In this document: positions 11,678 through 21,542 of the stretch, piece by piece
Position numbering within the stretch: the first letter of the stretch is position 1
How the letters are laid out: the number at the start of each line of letters is the position of its first letter
Assembly (NCBI RefSeq): GCF_004193775.1
Contig: NC_041002.1
Span: forward strand, 12,870,485-12,934,484
Direction: 5' to 3'
Source: Glycine soja
Lineage: Eukaryota > Streptophyta > Magnoliopsida > Fabales > Fabaceae
Length of the DNA stretch: 64,000 nucleotides
Notes under the pieces: generated by a model
What the model was told of the DNA's origin: nothing
The model's input: only the letters and a program-made list of their open reading frames with translations
Database searches by the model: none
Translations under genes and position numbers: made by a program

Positions 11678-12640
11678 TGATGCAATCCTACCCCGCAAGG
11701 GCATTGGATAGAAAACTCCAAGTAGATTGGGCCAGAGATGCAAGAGAAGGCCCTAGGGTTCTTATGAGCCTTAGGGTAGATTTCTGGCCCATGGGCTAAG
11801 TACGAGCCCACTTATCTTTGTAAATATTAGATTAAGGTTTCATTATTTTTGGGCCTTGTATTTAGGGCTCCATAATGTAGGTAGGGTACCCTAGAAATAT
11901 AGGATTTTTCAGTCCTTGTATTTTAGGGCACCTAGACTAGTTTTTGTATTAGGGGTAGTTTTGTAATTTCACATGCACTAAGTGGATATTTGATGTGTGT
12001 GGTTGGAAATAAATTTAATTGAATTGGTAGAAACCCAATCCAATTAAATTTTAGAGGGGGAGGTGAGCATTTGCTTACTACACCCCATTGCCACATCATA
12101 TAGTCACACTTTGTGCATGTCCTTCATGCTTTTCATGCCTCATGACACCTAAGCACACTTAGTGGAGAATCTTGGAATTGATCTTGGATTAGTGGGCTGA
12201 ACCATAACTAAAATTCACTAATCATAATTAGTGAAATTTTGGCTCCAAAGTTTGGCTCCACAAATTCAATTTCAAATTCAAGTGAAATTTGAATTTCCCT
12301 CCAATTTTGTGTGACACTTAGGCTATAAATAGAGGTCATGTGTGTGCATTTTTTTGAACTTTGATCATTTGAATATTAAACTTCAGATTTCAAAGCTCAT
12401 TTGGAGCACAAAATTTCGTGCTCTTCTCTCCCTCTCCCTTCATTCATCTCCTTCTTCCTCCAAGCTCTTATCCATGGCCTCCTATGGTGGTGAGTTTCTT
12501 CTAGACTCATCTTCTCTTTGAAGTGGCGTCTCCTCTCTCTCTCCCTTTCTCCATTCCGCTGCCATTCATCTTCCAAGAAGCAAAGGAATCCATTGATGAA
12601 GAAGATCCTAGGCCTACAAGCTCCAATGGAGCTTGCATCA
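11678..12640 (+). repeat. LTR A (alpha type) of the inverted-LTR element, copy 1
   Basis: This 963-bp LTR begins TGATGCAATCC and ends GCTTGCATCA, so its ends form the inverted repeat TGATGCA/TGCATCA. It has a TATA box (TATAAATA, 12324-12331) and is followed after two bases by a primer-site-like TGGTATCAAGAGC. The five bases before it are CTCTA, the same as at the outer edges of the other copy. It shares diagnostic bases with LTR C (26441-27403) rather than LTR B, so in this copy the alpha LTR faces the left flank. Confidence 0.85.
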
Positions 12641-13740
12641 TGTGGTATCAAGAGCATCTTCATCTAGGTGATGTTCTTTTGCTTCCTCTATCTTTTTGTT
12701 CGGTGAATTCTCTTTAATTCCTTGTTCTTCATCTTATTCTCCTTGTATATCCTCCATTGTCTTGTGGTTTGGTGCTGTTTAGGGTAGATTCAAAAAAAAA
12801 AAACCGATTAAATCTTAGATCTACACTTGTTCTTGCATTTCTATGGTTCAAATTTTGTAGATCTACTCTTGAATCTTGTTTTTGTGTTGATTTTAGGTTC
12901 TATCAATTTTCATTCATAATATTCTTGTGCTGAACCTTTACATCTAAATTTTGTTCCAAAATATTGATTAGAAAAAAAAAACACAAAAATCTAAGTGTAA
13001 ATCACTTAATCCATGTTGTCTTAGAGTCATGTTTAGTCATAGTAATTGTCACATTATGTTCTAAGTTTGTGTTGAATTTTATTTTGTTGATTGAATTCTA
13101 GATACATTTGTTCATGTATTCTTATCATTCTTAGCCTATCTTTTGAATTTTGAGTCTAATTCATGCATGTTATTTAGTTCATAACATGTTCTAAATCAAT
13201 TCCTAGAAGTAGTCTTGTTCTTGAACTTTTTTTTTGCTTTCGAAGTTTCCTACATGATGCCTATGATGAAGTTGAGTTGTGGTGCTGAGTTGTGGCTGGA
13301 TTTGTGAATCAAAATAAGTTTTAAGCTCTCTTTAATTGTGTTATTCAAGATAATTGAGCATAAGCAAACACAAATTGTAACTATCCAAGCCTTAAGCAAC
13401 ATAAACACTACTCTTGATTTCTAGGCTGAAATCGCTGGTGCTGGCAGCTTGAACATACGAACTTGTATAAATTACTGGGAATTGGTCACTACGTTTTTTG
13501 AGCTGAAACTTTTACTGAATTTTCTAGACATCTGGACCAAAATTATAAAAAAAGAACCAAGCGATTTGGATTAAAGGAAAACATAAGAAAAATCTCACAA
13601 TTTGGCAGAAAAATCAGTGTCCAGGAAAAAAAAGAAAAGTGAAAGGAAAGTGTGCTTGTTGTTTTGGCTCAAAATTTGTTCTATAATTGGTGCCTATTTT
13701 ATACCAATCCTAGTTCTGAAATTTCAATTGAAAATTATTG
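12641..13740 (+). mobile_element. Non-coding internal region next to LTR A
   Basis: The primer-site-like TGGTATCAAGAGC (12643-12655; one A more than the tRNA-Met complement) opens a 1.1-kb region with no gag or pol and no frame over about 65 codons. The same sequence occurs inverted at 25343-26440. The element is therefore non-autonomous. The sequence ends against the short leader that belongs to the opposite LTR. Confidence 0.75.
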
Positions 13741-14182
13741 TGAAAACAAGTGCCAAAACTAGAGTTTTCTTAAGTCTTGTGCTCTGATTAAGGAGGTTTA
13801 AGGAGCACCTACTTGAAGCTCTTGTGCTCTGATTACCACTTGATGCAAGCTCCATTGGAGCTTGTAGGCCTAGGATCTTCTTCATCAATGGATTCCTTTG
13901 CTTCTTGGAAGATGAATGGCAGCGGAATGGAGAAGGAAGAGAGAGAGGAGACGCCACTTCAAGGAGAAGATGAGTCTAGAAGAAGCTCACCACCATAGGA
14001 GGCCATGGATAAGAGCTTGGAGGAAGAAGGAGATGAATGAAGGGAGAGGGAGAGAAGAGCACGAAATTTTGTGCTCCAAATGAGCTTTGAAATCTGAAGT
14101 TTAATATTCAAATGATCAAAGTTCAAAAAAATGCACACATATGACCTCTATTTATAGCCTAAGTGTCACACAAAATTGGAGG
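13741..14182 (-). repeat. Short leader plus truncated beta LTR, copy 1
   Basis: On the minus strand this is the last 342 bp of a beta-type LTR (13841-14182), two spacer bases, a primer-site-like TGGTAATCAGAGC (13826-13838) and about 85 bp of leader. It is the inverted counterpart of 15205-15653. The bases near 13734-13745 show the ATAAT site uninterrupted, that is, without the SIRE1 insertion. At 14181-14185 the LTR breaks off and LINE sequence begins, with GGGAA shared by both partners. Confidence 0.85.
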
Positions 14183-14584
14183 GAACCAGTTAACCCACTT
14201 GACCAGGAAGGGCTTATAAGGGTGGATATCCACTACAAACACCTTTAGAATGGTGAACTCAATCATGAAGTGAGCCATACGGCCTTTAGAATGGTTACCT
14301 GTCAAGGAGATAGCAGAAGAGATCAAAGAGTAGATGCCATGAAAGAAGGGATATTTGCTGTGAAATCGAACTTGATTGTGTTAGAACCAAAGGCTAGGGT
14401 ACTCTGTCTTTTGTTCATAACATTGAAAATGGAGTGGCAATCTATAAGATCAATCTAAGAGCCCAACTTTGCCTCCACCCACCTCAAAATTTTATGAGAC
14501 TCAATGTAACGAGTGAAGAGATGAGCAGAACTTTCTTCCTCTCACTTACAAAGTGGGAAAATAGAAACAACAGTACAACCTCTA
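14183..14584 (-). pseudogene. Duplicated LINE zinc region and start of RNase H
   Basis: The segment is, as far as can be read by eye, identical to 11276-11677 and ends in the same CTCTA. It is the left flank of the complete inverted-LTR element. The LINE sequence resumes to the right of that element at 27404, after a second CTCTA. Confidence 0.85.
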
Positions 14585-15546
14585 TGATGCAATCCTACCC
14601 CGCAAGGGCATTGGATAGAAAACTCCAAGTAGATTGGGCCAGAGATGCAAGAGAAGGCCCTAGGGTTCTTATGAGCCTTAGGGTAGATTTCTGGCCCATG
14701 GGCTAAGTACGAGCCCACTTATCTTTGTAAATATTAGATTAAGGTTTCATTATTTTTGGGCCTTGTATTTAGGGCTCCATAATGTAGGTAGGGTACCCTA
14801 GAAATATAGGATTTTTCAGTCCTTGTATTTTAGGGCACCTAGACTAGTTTTTGTATTAGGGGTAGTTTTGTAATTTCACATGCACTAAGTGGATATTTGA
14901 TGTGTGTGGTTGGAAATAAATTTCATTGAATTGGTAGAAGCCCAATCCAATTAAATTTTAGAGGGGGAGGTGAGCATTTGCTTACTACACCCCATTGCCA
15001 CATCATATAGTCACACTTTGTGCATGTCCTTCATGCTTTTCATGCCTCATGACACCTAAGCACACTTAGTGGAGAATCTTGGAATTGATCTTGGATTAGT
15101 GGGCTGAACCATAACTAAAATTCACTAATCATAATTAGTGAAATTTTGGCTCCAAAGTTTGGCTCCACAAATTCAATTTCAAATTCAAGTGAAATTTGAA
15201 TTTCCCTCCAATTTTGTGTGACACTTAGGCTATAAATAGAGGTCATGTGTGTGCATTTTTTTGAACTTTGATCATTTGAATATTAAACTTCAGATTTCAA
15301 AGCTCATTTGGAGCACAAAATTTCGTGCTCTTCTCTCCCTCTCCCTTCATTCATCTCCTTCTTCCTCCAAGCTCTTATCCATGGCCTCCTATGGTGGTGA
15401 GCTTCTTCTAGACTCATCTTCTCCTTGAAGTGGCGTCTCGTCTCTCTCTTCCTTCTCCATTCCGCTGCCATTCATCTTCCAAGAAGCAAAGGAATCCATT
15501 GATGAAGAAGATCCTAGGCCTACAAGCTCCAATGGAGCTTGCATCA
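14585..15546 (+). repeat. LTR B (beta type), left LTR of the inverted-LTR element
   Basis: A 962-bp LTR with the same TGATGCA...TGCATCA ends and TATA box as LTR A. It differs from LTRs A and C in the leader (CTCCTTGAAG against CTCTTTGAAG, and a shortened CT run) and matches the truncated LTR at 13841-14182 there. Its outer edge abuts CTCTA (14580-14584). LTR C, at the other end of the element, has the opposite orientation. Confidence 0.88.
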
Positions 15547-15653
15547 AGTGGTAATCAGAGTACAAGAGCTTCAAGTAGGTGCTCCTTAAACCTCCTTAAT
15601 CAGAGCACAAGACTCAAGAAAAATCTAGTTTTGGCACTTGTTTTCACAATAAT
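15547..15653 (+). mobile_element. Short leader after LTR B, ending at the SIRE1 insertion
   Basis: A 107-bp non-coding leader begins with AG and the primer-site-like TGGTAATCAGAG and ends in ATAAT (15649-15653), the left copy of the SIRE1 target duplication. It is the inverted repeat of 13741-13840. Confidence 0.8.
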
Positions 15654-16744
15654 TGTTAGTGCTTAGCTCTACTGAGTTTTAAAAGATTGGCTAAAATTTT
15701 GTTAAAACATAAGCACTTAGACAATGAAGGAAAGCTGGAGTTGCTGCACATGATGTCCAACGTTATGTCAAGGAATCAGATCGGGCTGCACAATGCACAA
15801 GGCAAGATAAAATGTCAAATGAAGAATTGAAGCTGCAGGATCCACGATGTCGGATACAATGTCCAGGACATCCTGCCCGAAAATACTGGACACATAAATC
15901 TGTTATATCTTTAACAGATTGTGCAGGATCCACGATGTCGGATACAATGTCCAGGACATCCTGCCCGAAAATACTGGACACATAAATCTGTTATATCTTT
16001 AACAGATTATTGTGCAGTTAGCAACAGATTAGACGATCTATCGTTAGGAACGAATTAAAAGATAATTAAAGTTCGAATTACAAACTTGAATAGTTCGTTC
16101 AGGGATTAAAGATTAAAGATAAAAACTAAAAGATCAAACTATATCTTTTAGATCTTTAAGTGCAGATTTTTCAGGAAAATGATAGATCTCATCCAGCGCA
16201 AGATGTTGCAGCCCAGATATGCCCACTGCTATATAAACATGAAGGCGGCACGAGTTTTCTACCAAGTCCGGGATTGAAGAGTTATTTTGTGAGTTTTGGG
16301 ACTTGAGTGTTTTGTGAGCCACCTTGATGCTACCCTAACATCAAGTGTTGGACCTGAGTGTGTAGAGTTGATCTCTTTTGTTCAGAGAGCAATCTCTGGT
16401 GTATATTTGATTTATTTGTAAACACGGGAGAGTGTGTTTGAGAGGGAGTGAGAGGGGTTTCTCATATCTAAGAGTGGCTCTTAGGTAGAGGTTGCACGGG
16501 TAGTGGTTAGGTGAGAAGGTTGTAAACAGTGGCTGTTAGATCTTCGAACTAACACTATTTTAGTGGATTTCCTCCCTGGCTTGGTAGCCCCCAGATGTAG
16601 GTGACGTTGCACCGAACTGGGTTAACAATTCTCTTGTGTTATTTATTTGTTTAATCTGTTCATACAGTCAAATATAATCTCCATGTTCTGAAGCGTGATG
16701 TTGTGACATCTGGTACAACATCTGTCATCGGTATCAGAATTTCA
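15654..16744 (+). repeat. SIRE1 5' LTR
   Basis: It begins TGTTAGTGC and ends TTTCA. A TATA box (TATATAAA) lies at about 16230-16237. Upstream is an 88-bp tandem duplication (15834-15921 and 15922-16009), shared by the 3' LTR and therefore present before insertion. The U5 end carries GGTATCAGA (16729-16737), a partial copy of the primer site that follows. Confidence 0.93.
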
Positions 16745-16746
16745 AT

Positions 16747-16758
16747 TGGTATCAGAGC
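16747..16758 (+). promoter_or_regulatory. SIRE1 primer-binding site (initiator tRNA-Met)
   Basis: TGGTATCAGAGC, starting two bases after the LTR end, is a perfect match to the complement of the tRNA-Met 3' end, as in most plant Copia elements. Confidence 0.93.
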
Positions 16759-16802
16759 AGGCACTCGAAATCACTGAGTGAGATCTAGGGAGATAAATTC
16801 TG

Positions 16803-19800
16803 ATGAACATGGAGAAAGAAGGAGGACCAGTGAACAGACCACCAATTCTGGATGGAACCAACTATGAATACTGGAAAGCAAGGATGGTGGCCTTCCTCAA
16901 ATCACTGGATAGCAGAACCTGGAAAGCTGTCATCAAAGGCTGGGAACATCCCAAGATGCTGGACACAGAAGGAAAGCCCACTGATGGATTGAAGCCAGAA
17001 GAAGACTGGACAAAAGAAGAAGACGAATTGGCACTTGGAAACTCCAAAGCCTTGAATGCCCTATTCAATGGAGTTGACAAGAATATCTTCAGACTGATCA
17101 ACACATGCACTGTGGCCAAGGATGCATGGGAGATCCTGAAAACCACTCATGAAGGAACCTCCAAAGTGAAGATGTCCAGATTGCAACTATTGGCTACAAA
17201 ATTCGAAAATCTGAAGATGAAGGAGGAAGAGTGTATTCATGACTTCCACATGAACATTCTTGAAATTGCCAATGCTTGCACTGCCTTGGGAGAAAGAATG
17301 ACAGATGAAAAGCTGGTGAGAAAGATCCTCAGATCTTTGCCTAAGAGATTTGACATGAAAGTCACTGCAATAGAGGAGGCCCAAGACATTTGCAACATGA
17401 GAGTAGATGAACTCATTGGTTCCCTTCAAACCTTTGAGCTAGGACTCTCGGATAGGGCTGAAAAGAAGAGCAAGAACTTGGCGTTCGTGTCCAATGATGA
17501 AGGAGAAGAAGATGAGTATGACCTGGATACTGATGAAGGTCTGACTAATGCAGTTGTGCTCCTTGGAAAACAGTTCAACAAAGTGCTGAACAGAATGGAC
17601 AGGAGGCAGAAACCACATGTCCGGAACATCCCTTTTGACATCAGGAAAGGTAGTGAATACCAGAAAAGGTCAGATGAAAAACCCAGCCACAGCAAAGGAG
17701 TTCAATGCCATGGGTGTGAAGGCTATGGACACATCAAAGCTGAATGTCCCACTCATCTCAAGAAGCAGAGGAAAGGACTTTCTGTATGTCGGTCTGATGA
17801 TACAGAGAGTGAACAAGAAAGTGATTCTGACAGAGATGTGAATGCACTCACTGGGAGATTTGAATCTGCTGAAGATTCAAGTGATACAGATAGTGAAATC
17901 ACTTTTGATGAGCTTGCTATATCCTATAGAGAACTATGCATCAAAAGTGAGAAGATTCTTCAGCAAGAAGCACAACTAAAGAAGGTCATTGCAAATCTGG
18001 AGGCTGAGAAGGAGGCACATGAAGAGGAGATCTCTGAGCTTAAAGGAGAAGTTGGTTTTCTGAACTCTAAACTGGAAAACATGACAAAATCAATAAAGAT
18101 GCTGAATAAAGGCTCAGGTATGCTTGATGAGGTGCTACAGCTTGGGAAGAATGTTGGAAACCAGAGAGGACTTGGGTTTAATCATAAACCTGCTGGCAGA
18201 ATAACCATGACAGAATTTGTTCCTGCCAACAACAGCACTGGAGCCACGATGTCACAACATCGGTCTCGACATCATGGAACGCAGCAGAAAAAGAGCAAAA
18301 GAAAGAAGTGGAGGTGTCACTACTGTGGCAAGTATGGTCACATAAAGCCCTTTTGCTATCATTTACATGGCCATCCACATCATGGAACTCAAGGTCGCAG
18401 CAGCGGAAGGAAGATGATGTGGGTTCCAAAACACAAGACTGTTAGTCTTGTTGTTCATACTTCACTTAGAGCATCAGCTAAGAAAGATTGGTACCTAGAT
18501 AGCGGCTGTTCCAGACACATGACAGGAGTTAAAAAATTCCTGGTGAACATTGAACCTTGCTCCACTAGCTATGTGACATTTGGAGATGGCTCTAAAGGAA
18601 AGATCATTGGAATGGGAAAGCTAGTCCATGATGGACTTCCTAGTCTGAACAGAGTACTGCTGGTGAAGGGACTGACTGCAAACCTGATCAGCATCAGTCA
18701 GTTGTGTGATGAAGGATTCAATGTAAACTTCACAAAGTCAGAATGCTTGGTGACAAATGAGAAGAGTGAAGTTCTAATGAAGGGCAGCAGATCAAAGGAC
18801 AACTGTTACCTATGGACACCTCAAGAAACTAGTTACTCCTCCACATGTCTATTCTCCAAAGAAGATGAAGTCAGAATATGGCATCAAAGATTTGGACATC
18901 TGCACTTAAGAGGCATGAAGAAAATCATTGACAAAGGTGCTGTTAGAGGCATTCCCAATCTGAACATAGAAGAGGGCAGAATCTGTGATGAATGTCAGAT
19001 TGGAAAGCAAGTCAAGATGTCCCACCAGAAGCTTCAACATCAGACCACTTCCAGGGTACTGGAACTACTTCACATGGACTTGATGGGGCCTATGCAAGTT
19101 GAAAGCCTTGGAGGAAAGAGGTATGCCTATGTTGTTGTGGATGATTTCTCCAGATTTACCTGGGTCAACTTTATCAGAGAAAAATCAGACACCTTTGAAG
19201 TATTCAAGGAGTTGAGTCTAAGACTTCAAAGAGAAAAAGACTGTGTCATCAAGAGAATCAGGAGTGACCATGGCAGAGAGTTTGAAAACAGCAAGTTTAC
19301 TGAATTCTGCACATCTGAAGGCATCACTCATGAGTTCTCTGCAGCCATTACACCACAACAAAATGGCATAGTTGAAAGGAAAAACAGGACTTTGCAAGAA
19401 GCTGCTAGGGTCATGCTTCATGCCAAAGAACTTCCCTATAATCTCTGGGCTGAAGCCATGAACACAGCATGCTACATCCACAACAGAGTCACACTTAGAA
19501 GAGGGACTCCAACCACACTGTATGAAATCTGGAAAGGGAGGAAGCCAACTGTCAAGCACTTCCACATCTTTGGAAGTCCATGTTACATTTTGGCTGATAG
19601 AGAGCAAAGGAGAAAGATGGATCCCAAGAGTGATGCAAGGATATTCTTGGGATACTCTACAAACAGCAGAGCATATAGAGTATTCAATTCCAGAACCAGA
19701 ACTGTGATGGAATCCATCAATGTGGTTGTTGATGATCTAACTCCAGCAAGAAAGAAGGATGTCGAAGAAGATGTCAGAACATCGGGAGACAATGTAGCAG

Positions 19801-21536
19801 ATGCAGCTAAAAGTGCAGAAAATGCAGAAAACTCTAATTCTGCTACAGATGAACCAAACATCAATCAACCTGACAAGAGACCCTCCCTTAGAATCCAGAA
19901 GATGCACCCCAAGGAGCTGATTATAGGAGATCCAAATAGAGGAGTCACTACAAGATCGAGGGAGATTGAGATTGTCTCCAATTCATGTTTTGTCTCCAAA
20001 ATTGAGCCCAAGAATGTGAAAGAGGCACTGACTGATGAGTTCTGGATCAATGCTATGCAAGAAGAATTGGAGCAATTCAAAAGGAATGAAGTTTGGGAGC
20101 TAGTTCCTAGACCCGAGGGAACAAATGTGATTGGCACCAAGTGGATCTTCAAGAACAAAACCAATGAAGAAGGTGTTATAACCAGAAACAAGGCCAGACT
20201 GGTTGCTCAAGGCTACACTCAGATTGAAGGTGTAGACTTTGATGAAACTTTCGCCCCTGTTGCTAGACTTGAGTCCATCAGATTGTTACTTGGTGTAGCG
20301 TGCATCCTCAAATTCAAGCTGTACCAGATGGATGTGAAGAGCGCGTTTCTGAATGGATACCTGAATGAAGAAGCCTATGTGGAGCAGCCAAAGGGATTTG
20401 TAGACCCAACTCATCCAGATCATGTATACAGGCTCAAAAAGGCTCTCTATGGATTGAAGCAAGCTCCAAGAGCTTGGTATGAAAGGCTAACAGAATTCCT
20501 TACTCAGCAAGGGTATAGGAAGGGAGGAATTGACAAGACTCTCTTTGTCAAACAAGATGCTGAAAACTTGATGATAGCACAGATATATGTTGATGACATT
20601 GTGTTTGGAGGGATGTCGAATGAGATGCTTCGACATTTTGTCCAACAGATGCAATCTGAATTTGAGATGAGTCTTGTTGGAGAGCTGACTTATTTTCTGG
20701 GACTTCAAGTGAAGCAGATGGAAGACTCCATATTCCTCTCACAAAGCAAGTATGCCAAGAACATTGTCAAGAAGTTTGGGATGGGAAATGCCAGCCATAA
20801 AAGAACACCTGCACCTACACACTTGAAGCTGTCAAAAGATGAAGCTGGCACCAGTGTTGATCAAAGCCTGTACAGAAGCATGATTGGGAGCTTACTATAT
20901 TTAACAGCTAGCAGACCTGACATCACCTATGCAGTAGGTGTTTGTGCAAGATATCAAGCCAATCCCAAGATAAGTCACTTGAATCAAGTAAAGAGAATTC
21001 TGAAATATGTAAATGGCACCAGTGACTATGGGATTATGTACTGTCATTGTTCAGATTCAATGCTGGTTGGGTATTGTGATGCTGATTGGGCTGGAAGTGC
21101 AGATGACAGAAAAAGCACTTCTGGTGGATGCTTCTATTTGGGAACCAATCTTATTTCATGGTTCAGCAAGAAGCAGAACTGTGTGTCCCTATCTACTGCA
21201 GAAGCAGAGTATATTGCAGCAGGAAGCAGCTGTTCACAACTAGTTTGGATGAAGCAGATGCTTAAGGAGTACAATGTCGAACAAGATGTCATGACATTGT
21301 ACTGTGACAACTTGAGTGCTATTAATATTTCAAAAAATCCAGTTCAACACAGCAAAACCAAGCACATTGACATTCGACATCACTATATTAGAGATCTTGT
21401 TGATGAGAAAGTTATCACACTAGAGCATGTTGACACTGAGGAACAAATAGCAGATATTTTCACAAAGGCATTGGATGCAAATCAGTTTGAAAAACTGAGG
21501 GGCAAGCTGGGCATTTGTCTGCTAGAGGATTTATAG
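16803..21536 (+). CDS. gag-pol: SIRE1 gag-pol polyprotein, intact
   Basis: An unbroken frame of 1,577 residues from ATG 44 bp after the primer site. Domains in order: UBN2-type capsid (about 20-220), zinc knuckle [14 protein letters not shown] (302-315), acidic and coiled-coil region (330-440), second knuckle [14 protein letters not shown] (505-518), aspartic protease WYLDSG (Asp566), integrase HHCC (His694, His699, Cys728, Cys731), integrase core (Asp759, Asp822, Glu858), reverse transcriptase (Asp1177 and YVDD at 1262-1265) and RNase H (Asp1426, Glu1467 or Glu1469, Asp1502). Every catalytic residue checked is present. The polyprotein would assemble particles, copy the RNA and insert the DNA. 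It ends in TAG followed by CAATTA, so part of the product may continue into the next frame. The copy may be functional. Confidence 0.96.
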   Translation: MNMEKEGGPVNRPPILDGTNYEYWKARMVAFLKSLDSRTWKAVIKGWEHPKMLDTEGKPTDGLKPEEDWTKEEDELALGNSKALNALFNGVDKNIFRLINTCTVAKDAWEILKTTHEGTSKVKMSRLQLLATKFENLKMKEEECIHDFHMNILEIANACTALGERMTDEKLVRKILRSLPKRFDMKVTAIEEAQDICNMRVDELIGSLQTFELGLSDRAEKKSKNLAFVSNDEGEEDEYDLDTDEGLTNAVVLLGKQFNKVLNRMDRRQKPHVRNIPFDIRKGSEYQKRSDEKPSHSKGVQCHGCEGYGHIKAECPTHLKKQRKGLSVCRSDDTESEQESDSDRDVNALTGRFESAEDSSDTDSEITFDELAISYRELCIKSEKILQQEAQLKKVIANLEAEKEAHEEEISELKGEVGFLNSKLENMTKSIKMLNKGSGMLDEVLQLGKNVGNQRGLGFNHKPAGRITMTEFVPANNSTGATMSQHRSRHHGTQQKKSKRKKWRCHYCGKYGHIKPFCYHLHGHPHHGTQGRSSGRKMMWVPKHKTVSLVVHTSLRASAKKDWYLDSGCSRHMTGVKKFLVNIEPCSTSYVTFGDGSKGKIIGMGKLVHDGLPSLNRVLLVKGLTANLISISQLCDEGFNVNFTKSECLVTNEKSEVLMKGSRSKDNCYLWTPQETSYSSTCLFSKEDEVRIWHQRFGHLHLRGMKKIIDKGAVRGIPNLNIEEGRICDECQIGKQVKMSHQKLQHQTTSRVLELLHMDLMGPMQVESLGGKRYAYVVVDDFSRFTWVNFIREKSDTFEVFKELSLRLQREKDCVIKRIRSDHGREFENSKFTEFCTSEGITHEFSAAITPQQNGIVERKNRTLQEAARVMLHAKELPYNLWAEAMNTACYIHNRVTLRRGTPTTLYEIWKGRKPTVKHFHIFGSPCYILADREQRRKMDPKSDARIFLGYSTNSRAYRVFNSRTRTVMESINVVVDDLTPARKKDVEEDVRTSGDNVADAAKSAENAENSNSATDEPNINQPDKRPSLRIQKMHPKELIIGDPNRGVTTRSREIEIVSNSCFVSKIEPKNVKEALTDEFWINAMQEELEQFKRNEVWELVPRPEGTNVIGTKWIFKNKTNEEGVITRNKARLVAQGYTQIEGVDFDETFAPVARLESIRLLLGVACILKFKLYQMDVKSAFLNGYLNEEAYVEQPKGFVDPTHPDHVYRLKKALYGLKQAPRAWYERLTEFLTQQGYRKGGIDKTLFVKQDAENLMIAQIYVDDIVFGGMSNEMLRHFVQQMQSEFEMSLVGELTYFLGLQVKQMEDSIFLSQSKYAKNIVKKFGMGNASHKRTPAPTHLKLSKDEAGTSVDQSLYRSMIGSLLYLTASRPDITYAVGVCARYQANPKISHLNQVKRILKYVNGTSDYGIMYCHCSDSMLVGYCDADWAGSADDRKSTSGGCFYLGTNLISWFSKKQNCVSLSTAEAEYIAAGSSCSQLVWMKQMLKEYNVEQDVMTLYCDNLSAINISKNPVQHSKTKHIDIRHHYIRDLVDEKVITLEHVDTEEQIADIFTKALDANQFEKLRGKLGICLLEDL

Positions 21537-21542
21537 CAATTA
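21534..21542 (+). promoter_or_regulatory. UAG read-through signal between pol and the envelope-like frame
   Basis: The stop codon and next two codons are TAG CAA TTA, the CAR-YYA context that permits UAG suppression in tobamoviruses. Soybean SIRE1 is known to use stop-codon suppression here. The downstream frame is in phase with pol and has no ATG for 64 codons. Confidence 0.85.

Noticed and set aside
12397..12663. Frame of 88 codons in the inverted-LTR element, repeated at 26418-26684
   Set aside because: It spans the LTR edge on the antisense strand and contains only Glu/Arg-rich low complexity from a CT-rich leader.
15763..15981. Frame of 72 codons in the SIRE1 LTRs
   Set aside because: It arises from the 88-bp tandem duplication on the antisense strand of the LTR.
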